A DNA stretch of 64,000 nucleotides. Origin: Formicarius rufipectus. Its lineage: Eukaryota > Chordata > Aves > Passeriformes > Formicariidae. Position 1 is the stretch's first letter. The number at the start of each line of letters is the position of its first letter. Made by a program: the position numbers and the translations under genes. The stretch spans positions 496,001-560,000 of the forward strand of contig VXAU01003997.1 of NCBI GenBank assembly GCA_013399695.1, written 5' to 3'. Positions 35,181-48,172 of this stretch are shown piece by piece. The notes under the pieces are model-generated. The model saw only the letters and a program-made list of their open reading frames with translations. It was not told the DNA's origin and ran no database searches.

Positions 35181-35719
35181 TGACTGTTCCACCTCTTGGG
35201 GCTGTGTGTGAAAGCAGACTTAGGAGAAGATTTTATTTTCAGCTGCAGCCTCGTGATGTGGCCCTTTTCCCGACTGGACTTGTGCCCAGTGGACAATCCC
35301 AGAGCATCCTGGTTGCCTGCCAGCCCCAGGTGCCAGAAGCTTGTCCCCACTTCCTCTCCCCTTACATGATGAAGTCTGCGGGGTCTCATCCAGTGTAAGG
35401 CAGAAAAGTTGCATCTTGTACGGTTTGGGGGCAGTGGAACCTTACAAAGGCCTCCAGATGTTATTGCAATAGCAATTAAAGATCTGCCACAACTAACTGA
35501 ATGATGGGCAGTAAATTTAAAATCAGACCCTTCATATGGTTTTATAAAAATCTCACAGGCATCTGTGGCCTCATCAGAACCAGGCTGGAGCATCGTGCAG
35601 ACTGTGGCTGTGGCATTCCACGTGCTCCTGAATTCAAGTCCTGCTGAGCCCAAGTGATGGTTCCAGGAAATTTTGCAGGATTTCTTCTCAGTGCTCAACT
35701 AGTCAGAAAGGAGTCACAG
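35181..35719. other. Non-coding, nothing recognised
   Basis: The 182-aa minus-strand frame at 35150-35698 overlaps the minisatellite edge and has no recognisable domain, so I do not call it a gene. Confidence 0.4.
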
Positions 35720-35866
35720 CACCAGACCTGACACAACTCAAGAAGCTTTTGGACAGTGCCCTCAAGGCACATGGTGTGACTCTTGGGATGGTCCTGTGCA
35801 GGGCCAGGAGTTGGACTCAATGATCCTTGTAGGACCTTTCCGGCTGGGGATATTCTGTGATTCTGA
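35720..35866 (+). mobile_element. CR1 LINE 3' fragment
   Basis: CAAGAAGCTTTTGGACAGTGC, then GGAGTTGGACTCAATGATCC, then CTTGTAGGACCTTTCC and a tail ATATTCTGTGATTCTG, a typical CR1 3' terminus. Confidence 0.9.
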
Positions 35867-36700
35867 GTATCCAGTGGTTAAAGTCACTAACCTGTGTTCA
35901 GTTCCTAACTCCCATGGGAATTGTCCTTGTAAGTTTGGGAAAGACATTAAGGGTTTGTTGATGCTACTAAAATTAACTTGTTTTTTTACTTCAGCATTCC
36001 TGATGAACCTGTAGCTGCTGCGTGTTACACCAGTAAGGGCAAAACATGTTGGTTGCAGTCTGAGGTGCGTTTGCTGAAGTTGATTCAGTAGCACAGCTGA
36101 AGGTTTTGTTTGTTTGTTTTGTAACTATTATATAACTATATAAAAAAAATTTAATTGTTCTGAAGTATAAGAAGCATGCAGCTTTCTAAAGCTACTTTTC
36201 TACCTATGAAATGAGAATGATAGTAATTAAATTTCTCTTAATGACACCGTGGAGTACAGAGTAAAAAAATGAGACTCTATTTGTTGTGGGAGCCACTGTG
36301 GCAGATGAAGATAGCTCTGTAGCCAAGGTTCCCTGAATATATTCATGTATGGGCAAAAATATATTTAGACATTTGTCTCCACTGTGCATTTCACTCATCT
36401 GTGTCACAATAACTAAAAATAAAAACTAGGAAAAACTAGGTTTATTGCTTGCCACTCTTTTCCTAGCTGCAGAGTATGTGAAATAGAAGGTTTGCATGAG
36501 CAGAGCTGTAAATGATACTTGTAAACACAGACCTGGTAGATTCATGATGGATGTACACAGTGACCAAGTGGTCTTTGAGTAGTCTGACCAGGGCTTGAGA
36601 AAGGTGTGAACTCACTACCCCCTCACCTCCAGAGGGATACTAACAGTGTTTTTTCCTGATGGTATAGTAGATCACAATTACAGAATTGTGATCAGATAGA
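35867..36700. other. Non-coding, nothing recognised
   Basis: AT-rich unique sequence, with a GTTTGTTTGTTTTG run at 36107. Confidence 0.4.
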
Positions 36701-36817
36701 ATTACAGAATCATGGAATGGTTTGGGTTGGAAGGCAACTTAAACATCATCTCATTCCAGCCTCCTGCCATGGGCAGGGACACCTTTCACTAGACCAAACT
36801 CCAACCTAGCCTTCACA
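36701..36817 (-). mobile_element. CR1 LINE 3' end
   Basis: Plus strand: AGAATCATGGAATGGTTTGGG, then CTCCTGCCATGGGCAGGGAC. It is the reverse complement of the terminal 120 bp of CR1. Confidence 0.9.
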
Positions 36818-39800
36818 TATCTGTTTCTTTAAACCACAATATTGATCTTGCTAATAAACTTCATCAGACACTAATCTTCAATCACAGGTTTTTATTTGGT
36901 TTTGTATAAGACCATGTAGAATCAATTTCAGCTAAATAAGAATGTGACCATCTTAATTTTCATTAAGTGTTCACATGACCATTTGTGACCACAGAACAAT
37001 GTGTATTGCCTCCCTTTGGTACCAAAGTGAAAATGCTGGAGGTGATCACAATAATGTCAATGAAGTTTCCTCGTAGATCTGCACCTCCAACACATGGTGA
37101 TGGCTTAGACAAGACGTGAGTTCAAGAAAGAACATAAATGTATTTGATTCCTTTCAGTGAGTCATCATATCCAGAAACAAACCAATAACATGGGTAGGAT
37201 TTTCCAAGTCTGATAAAGGTGCCAAATGTTACCAAATGTTGCCAAAAACGTTTCGGTGCCTTTGCAGATCTCAGAACTAATTACCAATGAGCTCTCTGGA
37301 AAGAGACATTGACTTTAAAGCCCCTATCCTTTGATGGCCTTTGAAAAATGGATCAGCATTTTTAAATGTTATAGATGTTTGAGGAGTATTTCTGAGATGA
37401 GTGCTCTGTGCATCCACCATCTGGACAAGTCCTGCTATTTTGTTGTCTGTCAAAGACGCAGCTTTCCTGGAATGTGGAACTGATAAAAAGTGGAATCCAG
37501 TATTATAGTCCCTGCACAGAGAAACTGTAGCACTAAGAGATTTAACATGTGAGGTTTGAGTGGAACTACCTTTGGCTGCTTATTTTGTTCTGAAAAAAAA
37601 AGGATGTTTCTTGGTTATTGGGTGGAATCACTGCAATATGTCCCAGCAAGTCCTCTCCTGCAATTTTCACAAAAAAATTGATAAGGGAAACATGGAAGTG
37701 GTTTCTAGTTGCTAAAGTATGTTAGTGGGGAAAGAACTCCCAACTTATAACCTGAAAAAAATGGACATAAAGAAGTGAATTACAAGTCTGAAGTGTGAAG
37801 TGGTCACAGTTTCACTGACCCCAAGGGCAGAGTGTCCTTGTTTCTCTTTCATACAGGTTACATGACATAACCAGAGGCTGTGATCCTGTGTTTTTCCTCA
37901 TCTTTTATGGCTTTTCTATTGGTCATTGATTTATAATCTATCAGCCAGAAACATGAACCATAAAATGAATACAACTTATTAAAAAAGAATTCCTATTAAT
38001 GAGCACCCATGCATTTTGTCAATATGCTGTTATCTATTTGTTGGGCTTCTAAGCACACAGCTGTGTATACCCTATACAGCATGTTTCAGGACCAATCCAT
38101 CCCATAGTTAGTGGGAGTCTGTCTGTCTCCTTCTGGAGTCATGGAATTGGACTGATAAAGCTGTGAGAAACAGTGGGGAAACCTTTGGGAACACTTACTC
38201 AGAATTACTTAACGAGTCAGGATGAAAATACACAATCCCTCTGGTATTCCCTAATCCTTCATATTTTCAGTAATACAGTCTGTCAAGATACTGGAGACCA
38301 GAATTTGTCCTCTAAACACACTAAACCCCCAACAGTGGGGGCTGTCATCTCTTCACATTATTCATGTCAACGCTCTTTCCAACTTCTGGGAGTTGAAGGG
38401 TGAGATCACTCATGGCTCCTCCACCTTTTGGTCCCTAATACTCCCAGGCATGACTACATCCAAGATGGCACAGATTACCAGATTAGGAATCCAGTGTGAA
38501 TGAGCTTCTGCATCCTTAGGCTAAACTCCACCTTCTGGTCCTTTCAAATGCACTGCCCCACATCGTTTCTGCTTTGAAGGCCTGGGAAGTCTGGGAATGT
38601 GTAGGAATTCAAATCTTGATGTGATGAACACATTCTTGATGTCTTTGCCCTTCCCCTTTACATCATCACTTTTCTTCTCAAGAATTGACATGTTCAGAAT
38701 GCAATTTTTTGCCCCAGTATTCTCCCATTAAAATGGCAACTTTATGGCTGCCTGTCCCTCCTGTTTGAGCTTGACTGTCTGCTGCAATGTCTGACTGGTG
38801 GCTGACCCACTTTACACCCCTAAATCTTACAGCAGGGACTTCTGACGTCCCATTTGCTTGGCAACCATTAGTTGTGACTAAGCCATCAGAAAAGTGCAAG
38901 AGATAATGTGGCACAGCAAGAAAAATGCTGCTTTATATCTGAACCATCTGGGAACAAAGACCTCAACAGGCACAAATGAAAATTTTCTTTATAAAGAAAC
39001 ACACGGGTCACTCCAGTTATCATTCAAAATAGTGCCCTGAATAAGAAAATACAGCCACTGTGCCTTGCCAGGCTCAAAGAAAATGAGAAGAGCCAAGTAA
39101 AAATGAAGCTAATTGAGGAAGAGCACTGAAGAAACCCGGTACAAACAGAACAAAAAAAGAGGTGTAATTCTGCCATAAATAGATCATGCTAACTACCTAT
39201 GTATGCTATTTATACAGAACAATGAAGGAAATTCATCCAAAAGCAAGCAATCATAAAAGCTAGCAACATTTTCATTCAAAACAGACTAAGGCTTGTCTTC
39301 ATGTTAAGCCCATTATGCTGCAAAAGTGTAATTAAGTGAATTTCAGCAACTCTATACCTCTACATTTTCTTTTTTGGTCTGGGGCTGTTTAATAAACCAG
39401 CATCATTGCAACTGTTTCTTGTTTTTATAAACACAAAGCCAGACCACTAAAGGAGAAACTATTCCTTAGAAACCATTTTCCAGCCTCGAGTTTTACCTGC
39501 AAATTCACTTTTCCAGGATTTACTCTGGGTGTAGGAAGGGGTGGGCTCCTTTTCGTTGTTGTTGTTGTTGTTTCCCAGTGTATAGAAGGAGATACCTGGA
39601 GCTTCAGTTTTATGCCATACTGGCAAAGGAGTGAGGTGAAACAGATATAGTTGCTTAACTCCCGTGTTTCCAAAGGGAGTACAAATGTTCTTCATGTTCT
39701 CTGAAGATTTGTATTATTAATAATGATTCTTCCATCCTATTTTTCCCTCAGAGTGATTGTAAGAGAGGTGGGTGAAAAACACCGGGGATCCTGTTCTCAC

Positions 39801-42352
39801 ATTCCAACCCTGGGATCAAACAGAGGTTTCACCTCCTAAGGTGATTCCATCTTCCAGTCAAAAGCTGCGTTGTCTGGGGAGATCACAACCCAAGTGGTGG
39901 ACTGTAGAAGTTCCTCTCAGTGCTGGCAGGTCTTCAGATTTCTCATCCAGGCTTTTTATTTTCATTTTTTTTTGCACTGCCTTCATTTGGCTCCAGTTGG
40001 CACACCAACAAATCAGAGGCATCGAGTTTCTCCTCCCAAATCTCAATAACTATAAGGACTGTATTTAATGAAGTGACTCCCACCCCAGCAGAGTGAGACT
40101 GCTTTGACTACATTATTATGATAATCAACAACTAAGTTGGCATTTGCCAGCCATAACCACAGATGTCTCCTTTGAAGTGTGGGAGAAACAGCACTAATGT
40201 CAAATACCACAGTGTGGGAACACTTGGCACATGACACCAGGATAAGAAAATGGAGCATTTGGCCACACTCCTGGAAGATACTGTGATTGAAGTGCCATAA
40301 ATACATAATTAGGAGAATCCTTGCACCAACAAGCTCTGCACCAACTTTACTGTGAAACTCTTGGGGGAAATCACAGCACTTTTCATTGTTCTTCAGTTCC
40401 TCTGCCATGGAGGTATCTGGGACAAACACAGCTCTGACTCTGATTTTAGGAAGGCTGCTGAGAGGCCCCTCTCTATCTTTGATCTCTGCATGTACAATAA
40501 GCAGAGCCTCCACAGCAGTGCCTTTGAGCCATGAACCCCCTCTAAATCACAGCCCACTAGTGGTGTTCCTATTTGGCCTGTGCGTGTCTTCCTCAGTTCC
40601 AGTACAGTAAGTTCAATCAGCTTGGAGCTGAGCTGCAGCACGGCCATTCATCAAAAACCCTATAAAATTGAGTGCCAGGAATTTATAAATACATAATGCA
40701 AATATGAGCTGTGGGAGCTTTTTCTGTAAACACTCCATCTCAGAGATGCTTCATGTCTCCCCGAGCACCAGAACTTCACCACGTAGGATGGATTTCAATC
40801 TGCCTCAACACTATTGCCTTGCCTTGTGCCTCTTTTCAGCCCAAAGTCATGAAAGGCAGGGAGGAAGAAAAGTATCATTCCCACAAAAGTCTACTCATTT
40901 TTTTTCCATGGGACAAGCAGATCCCACAGGTCTGTGACCAAGGTGCTGTTTCTGGAATAATGACACAGGACTGGATCCCTCCTACCAACATGTCAACAGC
41001 CTGGCCGTGAAACACCAGAACTTCAGAGTAACTCCAAAGTCCACCAAAGTAAGCAGGAATATCTCCATTGACTTCACCTGTTTTGGTCTGTGGGGTTCTA
41101 GTATCTTTGCTTTCAGATTGGGCAAAAATAAATAGCAATTTTTTGTTTTCTCTGAAGGAAGGGTCTCTCTGTTTATGCTTTTTTTTATGTGAAAACCCTC
41201 TTTTCCTCTCCTTCACTGCTATCCTGTGTTAGAGTTCCCATTCTTAGCTGTCACAGGGGAAAGTCTGACATTGGAAAGTTTTCCCATTGGTTCCATCTCC
41301 TTCAGAAACCACTTGACTTGGCCTCCTGAAATGTTGCTGGGTGATTATTTTGGAGAAGGCTGAAAATGGAGATCACTTGCTTTGCCTTCCAGGACTGACC
41401 TGCAGAGGACTTCCCCAGTGAATTAATTTGCTTTCATATACTCTGCAATGCTTTGTTTTGTCTTGTCTTATCCAGACTACACTGTGATGGCATAAGCACA
41501 TGTTGGTCTCTGACTCAAAAAAGTCTTGTAAAGTGGAGAGAGGAGTTTTCTTGTAGGTGTTTGTTTTTGTTTTTTTTTTTTTTTTCCTTTTGCTTTTAGT
41601 TTGGAATGTAAGCACATCTCAGTAATTCATAAAGCACAGGAGATACTCACTGTACACTAAGTAAGTGGAGTTAGAGTTTAATTTTTCATGTTTAAGTGCT
41701 GCTGCAGAGCACAACACTGCCCATGCAGTTGACAAGGCTCCCACCTCCAGCATTTGGACTCCATTTTAAACTTATAAATCATAGGCTAAGCATAGTGCTT
41801 GTTTGCATCTGTTAAATGTTTCCTTCTCGTTTGTTCTTATCAACATGCACTAATGATATACACATATGTCAGGCAAGACAGTAAATATGCAGCAGTTTCA
41901 AGGAAAAGCTCAGTGCCATAATCTCTGCTGATTAATGTGCAAATGTGCATAAAAGCTCGAGCTGTGATAACCTCTGGCATAGTCTGGAGGAAAGAACACA
42001 GCAGATAAAGGTGCTCCTATGAAAAATGGGACAGCAAAACTTATGTGCCACCCAGCCTCCATTTCAGGGGCTCCAGACAGTTGTGCTCCCTAGTCCTGCT
42101 CATTCCCAGGTGTATTTTGCTCAGTCTGAGAGGCAGGAAATTGCATTTTCATCTTTATTCTTCCGCCAGCTGTAGGTTCGAAGGCTATAGCAACAAATCC
42201 ACTCAGGACAGGAATCTCCTGCCACTGGGCTCATCAGTCATTTTACCTCTGTGCTTCCACTTTCCATGGTTGCACCATGTGGAGGAGGAGTCTTGGCCAC
42301 AGGATGCAAAGGTGAGAAGCAGCTTTACACTGTGCTGCTGGAGCTAAAACCA
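36818..42352. other. Long non-coding interval
   Basis: No exon or clear repeat over 5.5 kb. A (GTT)6 microsatellite lies at 39555-39572 and a T tract at 41571-41586. An exact octamer ATGCAAAT is at 40696-40703. Stretch 41770-42010 is a candidate conserved element (see findings). Confidence 0.4.
39555..39572. repeat. (GTT)6 microsatellite
   Basis: Six uninterrupted GTT triplets. Confidence 0.95.
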
Positions 42353-42594
42353 CTGAGAGCAGGGTTAGATTGGATAATGGGAAGAAATTCTTCCCTGTGA
42401 GGGTGGGCAGGCCCTGGCACAGGTTGGGCAGAGAAGCTGTGGCTGCCCCATCCCTGGAAGTGTCCAAGGCCAGGTTGGATGGGGCTCTGAGCACCCTGGG
42501 CTGGTGGGAGGTGTCCGTGCCCATGGCAGGGGGTTTGTAATGCGATGACCTTTAAGGTCCCTTCCACCCCAAACCATTCTATGATTCCGTGATT
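42353..42594 (+). mobile_element. CR1 LINE 3' fragment, young subfamily
   Basis: GAGAGCAGGGTTAGATTGGA, then GGGCAGGCCCTGGCACAGGT, then GGTTGGATGGGGCTCTGAGC and a tail CCATTCTATGATTCCGTGAT. Confidence 0.95.
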
Positions 42595-43075
42595 AAGAAA
42601 TGGAAAAGATCCTCACGTGTGTTCCTGAGGCTGAATGGTGCAACTCAGAGTAAGAGATCCTAAGATTCAGAAAAACATATAAATGACCTGTTCCACAAAT
42701 TTATGTTTATTTTCCAGCCAAATCCTCCAACTAAAACAACCTGGCTACAGACTGATACCTGTACTTAAAACCTCTCTTTCTAAGTGGTGGTGTCATGAGG
42801 AAAAAATGAAGATATGAGCCAAAAAAACCCTGATAATCACTGTAAATATTTCCTGATGCCTCTCAACACAGGGGCCAGGGTAGTAAAAATCATTTGCCTT
42901 GTAACCACTCCAGGACAGATAAGGGTGTTACTCAGGTGCTCACCCACTGGTGTGTGTTTCCATTTGACACGCCCAAAGGAATTCTGCAAAGCCACACTGC
43001 TCCAGAAGAGCATGGGCTTTTGACAAGTTAGAACCAACTTTGCAGGGATGCTTCAGGAATTTCAAATTGCTCTTA

Positions 43076-43129
43076 AGACATTCAGGAAAGTGAATTTGTT
43101 CCTGAAAGTGAGTTTGTTCCTGAATGTCT
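43076..43129. repeat. Perfect 13-bp inverted repeat enclosing an 18-bp tandem duplication
   Basis: Arms AGACATTCAGGAA (43076-43088) and TTCCTGAATGTCT (43117-43129) are exact reverse complements. Copies GAAAGTGAATTTGTTCCT (43086-43103) and GAAAGTGAGTTTGTTCCT (43104-43121) are tandem and differ by one base. Confidence 0.9.
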
Positions 43130-46100
43130 ATGAAAAGGAATCCCAGTGAGGCTGCAATGAGCAGCTTCTTATCTGTTCTTCTTGCTTTACTTTTCCATGG
43201 TATATGGCATTTACAAAGTATTTCACATGAGAAAAGTCATAGTTCATGCTTTCCACATCTTGCCATGTTGGTTTCCTCTGCTGATAATTAGCTCAAGCTG
43301 CTGGAAGAGATTTTTATCCCTCTTAATGTGACAGTGAAGCAGGATGAGAACTGCTTGACTGAAGCATCAGGCAGGCACAGGATGTGCTTCTAACAGTGAC
43401 AGGTTTCTTAGAAAACATGCAGTTTTCACCACAGGAGGCCACTGACAGCAGGATAGATGAACAGATATGTTTTGCAGGGAGGAGTCTGTGAGCAAGAGAA
43501 TGATGATCTCTTAATTTCTACTTATGACTCTGTGGGAGTTTCTTGACTGGATCTTTTACTCTCTGAGGGCACCAGGGCCACTACAAGAGGGGAGAGAGGT
43601 GTGTCTCATGAACAAGAATGTGTTTGTAAATTTATGGTTAATAGATGGCACAACTTGCACAGAGATACTGGGATATGTTATTTCCAGTTATGCATGAATG
43701 TCTATTTCTGAATTCATTCTTTGTAAACTCACTGGAAAGCAATTAATAAAAAAGAAAAAGAAATAAAAACATTCTGACCAAAACAATCACCTTAAGTTTG
43801 CTGGATTTCCTAAATGTTTTTTTTTCCCTTTACTTATTTAGGTATCATTGTATAAAAACCCCTCAGAATATTACACTGATTCTGTACCCATGCTGTGTAT
43901 GGGCAGAAATCTAGGTTTGCCAGCCTGACAGAGAATGTATTTAGCCCTGGATCTGTCTGTACTACTAAAATAGTTATTGAGAACTGGCAAACAAAATATG
44001 TAATGATGGTTTCATAGCTTCCATGAAAAACTGTGTGCAACCATGTATAATTGCAATTACCAAAAACGTCCTCTGTTTACATGACACCTCAGCAGATCTG
44101 CTGGATTCTCTGCAGCCTCTATACATGCAGTGCCATGAAATGCAAACACTTGCATCTTCCTAAAGAGCCATCAGCAAACACACTGGGGAAGGCTGTGTGT
44201 GGAGGGAGATACCAGCCAAGAATATCATGCCCTGGGTTTGTAAGGAAGAGCTCAGAATCTTTTATGTCTACATGTACTAGGGCTAACTGGTTGCATCCTA
44301 AGAACAAAAAAATCCAATAGGAATCTCCAACATACTTCAAAATTCGTCACAAACTGAAATAGTCTTTCAGGAAAGGTAAAACTGGGATGAGGATGGCATT
44401 TTACCCACAATCACAGGTAACAGCACTCACAGTAAGTATCCCATCCTTGCAGAAAGCCAACAAGCTCTCTCATAGAAGTCTAGCACATAGCAGGTGTTGA
44501 AAATGGAAATGCAATTTCCCAGCTAGGCAGCCATCCAATATTTATGAGCCAAGTCTGTGGAAATAGCAAACTGCCAATAGGGACAGCATAATTTAGCGGA
44601 AAATCAAGGAAGTTTTCCACTTGGAGAAAAACTGTCCTTCACCTTGTGTCTGATCCTACTCCTCCTGGTGTCTGAATGTATTGTCTGGGGCTGAGGGAAT
44701 CACACAAGGTGCTAACACAAAGCCATGAGTATCCTCACAGCTACAGCTCGTCACAGCTGTGCAGGCATTGGGCAGAGCCAAGGGATGAAGGGATGAGAAA
44801 CAGGAAAAAACTCACAGGTACCTGACAGGAGAAACAGCCTCCTGACTTGCAGCAGCACCTCTCCTACTTCCCAGGCTCTGATTTAGACTCAGATTAAATG
44901 CAGCCTCCTGTTGAATTTCTATTTTCTTATGACAACATCACAGCCTCGTAGGATACGCTCAGAAACTTCTGCCACGCTGGGTGGAAATCTGTCGTGAGCA
45001 GCAAAAGCTGCTCTGAGATTTCTGGAGTGTGGAAGTGTGACCCTTGGACTTTGGGAATGAGGTCAGAACCAGAATTGCCTAACCAGAATGGCTCTGGAGA
45101 GGCAGGTCTCCAACAAACCTCCCTCCCAGTTGGAATCTGAAGGCACTTGGATTTTCTCTCTAGTTATGAGGGGGAAGAATTGATAATTGCCAGACAGAGG
45201 GATCTGTGCCTGTCAACACTCCTAACTCAAAAGTCAACTCCCAAACTTGCCTGAGAATTTCCTGTCTCCCTCTGATAAGGCTCCTGTCTGCTTTTGGCAG
45301 GCTATCGACACTGAACTGCCAAACTATGCATAACAAGCCATGTTTCATGGGTATTTGCACAAATTTGGACACTGCTGGCACCACCACACATGGCCCAGCT
45401 ATCACTGGATCAATGCAGAGCATTAAGGTGTGGAGAACTGAATGAACATGTCAAAAATATTAATATACGCAATGAATTCCCCTTTTTCCTTCTGTCTGAA
45501 TCTCCCTCTGTTAGAAGACTAGGAAGAAGGCTTGAGCTCAGGGAAAGCTCCTGGAAAAATAGGCTGTAAGTTCAGTCTATGTGGTGAAAGAGCCCATCAC
45601 TGAGTCTCTGTAAGGAGTGAACATCAGCTTTTAGTTTTAAGTGACTTATGACCTCCCTGCCACCACCCCAGTGTGTTTGTTATTCAGGCAGTAGTGCCAA
45701 ATAACCTCCATCAAGGGACTGCTTTTTCTGAGCTGGAACTAATTCCTGGGCAGTTTGTTGTAAGCACTTGGTCAGAGTCATTGCAAGGCACTTTGGAGCC
45801 TGTTTTGGCAACCCTTCAGCCTCCCTTTCCTCTGCTTTGAGCTCCTTCCAACTGCTGCCAGCCAAGACTCCTGCATCCCCAAAGCTCTGTTGGCCCTCCT
45901 TTTGGAGAAGGATAAAGCCACATGTCCCTTTTGGTGCCTCTCTGAAGGCTCTGATCACCTTATTCCTTGCTTGGCTGTGTTTGTACTGCTTAAATGACAG
46001 GTTTTCCTGCTGGATGTATGGGATGGGTTTGGTCCATCCTCTTCAGGACACCCCACTTTCGAGAAGTCCCCATACAGACACTCATTTTTATGAATTTACA

Positions 46101-46609
46101 ATAACTGGTCTTATCTCAAATCCTCCAATTCCTTTTAAAGTGCATGAATTAGAAGGAATGATTATGGAAAGCAAACTAAAGATGTATACTGAACGCTGGG
46201 GAGATGATTCTAATAGGCAATTCTTTTCCTGTTCATGAAAAAATGTTTCTGTTGTCTCAAATTATACTTATTAATTTTTATTTTCTTTAAAGGAGATGCA
46301 TCCCCTGTAACCTACATAGGTCAACATAAAAGGCATTTTTATACCTAAAAATCAATGTGGGTTGTATCAACAAGTCCACAAAATTTATACTGTGGTGCTC
46401 TAGAGATGGAGGCCAAAGAAAACTTTGCACCTGATCCATGAAAGATGAAGTCTGTTCCAGATAAAATCCCTTAAAACCTTTCTGTTCATCTGAGTGAATC
46501 TCAAGAGCTGAATGTATAAAAGTGTAAAGAAACCAGCCTGCCCCAAAACTAAAAGAAGCAAGAAAGAATGAATGAATAAACAACTGAATGAATGACAGAA
46601 GGCTGAGCT

Positions 46610-46695
46610 GGGTTTTAGCAATGCATTATTAATAAGAGCCAATGGAGAGGTATTTAAATATGCAGTACTTGGGTTCTAGCAATGCATTACTAATT
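46610..46695. repeat. Spaced direct duplication of an AT-rich motif
   Basis: GGGTTTTAGCAATGCATTATTAAT at 46610 recurs as GGGTTCTAGCAATGCATTACTAAT at 46671, 61 bases apart, with two differences in 24 positions. Each copy contains ATGCAT and a TAAT core. Confidence 0.85.
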
Positions 46696-47783
46696 ACAGC
46701 TCGAGAAATCTTCCTTTAAGTATTCACTCAAACTGCTTTGGATGACAATTAATCTGTGTGGGTCTGACATTGGCAGACCACTACCTGACAAATTCTCACC
46801 CCAAAATATTTGTAATGCAGGAGTTCAACTTGAAAATCCATGTCCTAATGAGTCAATCCTAGTAGAACATAGGGATTAAAAAAAACATGTGGTAAAGTTA
46901 ATCCAATTTTTGTTAAGAATATTGGGATTTTTCTGTGGTGAGCACTAGCTGTCTGTCAGCTGGTATCTTCAGCCCGTGCCTTGAAGACTCTCACCCAGTT
47001 CTATGGGAAACTTAGCTGGACTTTGATAAAGTCCTATGAAAAGCTCTCAATAATATATTAACATATGTATCAACTTGGATATGATACATTGGGTAGTACC
47101 TTTCCCTTTGGGAAAAAAAATCACATACCCATGCCCAGTGAGAAAGGCCGCATTTTTCAGATGCACACCCTTCTCCAATCAGGTGATAAAAGGAATTTAC
47201 TCACTTCAAGCTCAGTGCTACTGCAAGTTTGTACTTGCTGTGGGTGAAAGGGCCTGAAAGCTTCAGTCCTAGTTTTCCCCAGTAGCACAAGCAGGAACCC
47301 TCAGGGGCTGCTGATCCCTCTGAAACAGCTGTACTGATCAGGAAGTCAGACAAATATATTTCTTTTCCAGTACCAGGGCCCCACTAAAATCTTTGAATTC
47401 CCTGGTTTTACAGAGGCTCTAAATAAGACAGCTGTACAAGCTGGGCTGTCTGCTGAAGATCACAGTTCAGGCTGTGAATGACTGCTTCCCTCACTGCAAT
47501 GTGCAATCAATGAAATTAAACAAGACAACAGATAGACCTCATTCATGAACTAGAAGAGAAAGTTATCTTCCAATTATTTGAGGGGAAATAACCACCAGGA
47601 AACAAAAAGAATGAAGAAGTGGCTGTTCTTCCAGAATTTCCCAACACAGAGATGGTCTGGACTGACTCCCAGTTGCTTCTAAGAAATTGTTGAAGGATTA
47701 GATATGTCAAAAATATCACAAAATAAACACGAAAATATTTATTGGCACACAAATATTCTTTTGTCATATAGTTATTGCTTTAG

Positions 47784-48172
47784 AATTGGGGTTGTCCAGC
47801 CTGGAGAAGAGAAGACTTTGGGGGGACCTCACTGTGGCCTCTCAGTGCCTGAAGGAGCCCACAGGGAAGATGGAGAGAGACTATTTCCAAGGGCCTGGAG
47901 GGACAGGACAAGGGGGAATGGCTTCAGAGTGACAGAGAGCAGGGTTAGATTGGATATTGGGAAGAAATTGTTCCCTGTGAGGGTGGGCAGGCCCTGGCAC
48001 AGGTTGGGCAGAGAAGCTGTGGCTGCCCCATCCCTTTTGTGTCCAAGGCGAGGTTGGATGGGGCTCTGAGCACCCTGGGCTGGTGGAAGGTGTCCCCGCC
48101 CATGGCAGAAGTGTTGGAACGAGATGATCTTTAAGGTCTTTTCCAACCCAAACTATTCTATGCTTCTATAAT
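47784..48172 (+). mobile_element. CR1 LINE copy, young subfamily
   Basis: GGGGTTGTCCAGCCTGGAGA, then CTATTTCCAAGGGCCTGGAG, then GTTGGATGGGGCTCTGAGCA, and a tail AACTATTCTATGCTTCTA. A small deletion is visible near 48035 (CCCTTTTGTGTCC). Confidence 0.95.

Larger units (their letters stand above)
42595..47783. other. Long non-coding interval with small internal repeats
   Basis: No exon recognised. It contains the hairpin at 43076-43129, the motif duplication at 46610-46695, and (GAAT)-like repeats at 46566-46595. The plus and minus frames around 45680-46238 lack domains. Confidence 0.4.

Noticed and set aside
34723..35211. Repetitive 162-aa and 110-aa proteins
   Set aside because: Products of the 19-bp minisatellite. 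All frames stay open because the unit lacks stops.
36940..36985. Minus-strand ATGGTCACATTC reading MVTF, like the human upstream NT-3 exon
   Set aside because: It continues as Leu-Phe-Ser rather than Ala-Thr, and no GT donor follows at the right position.
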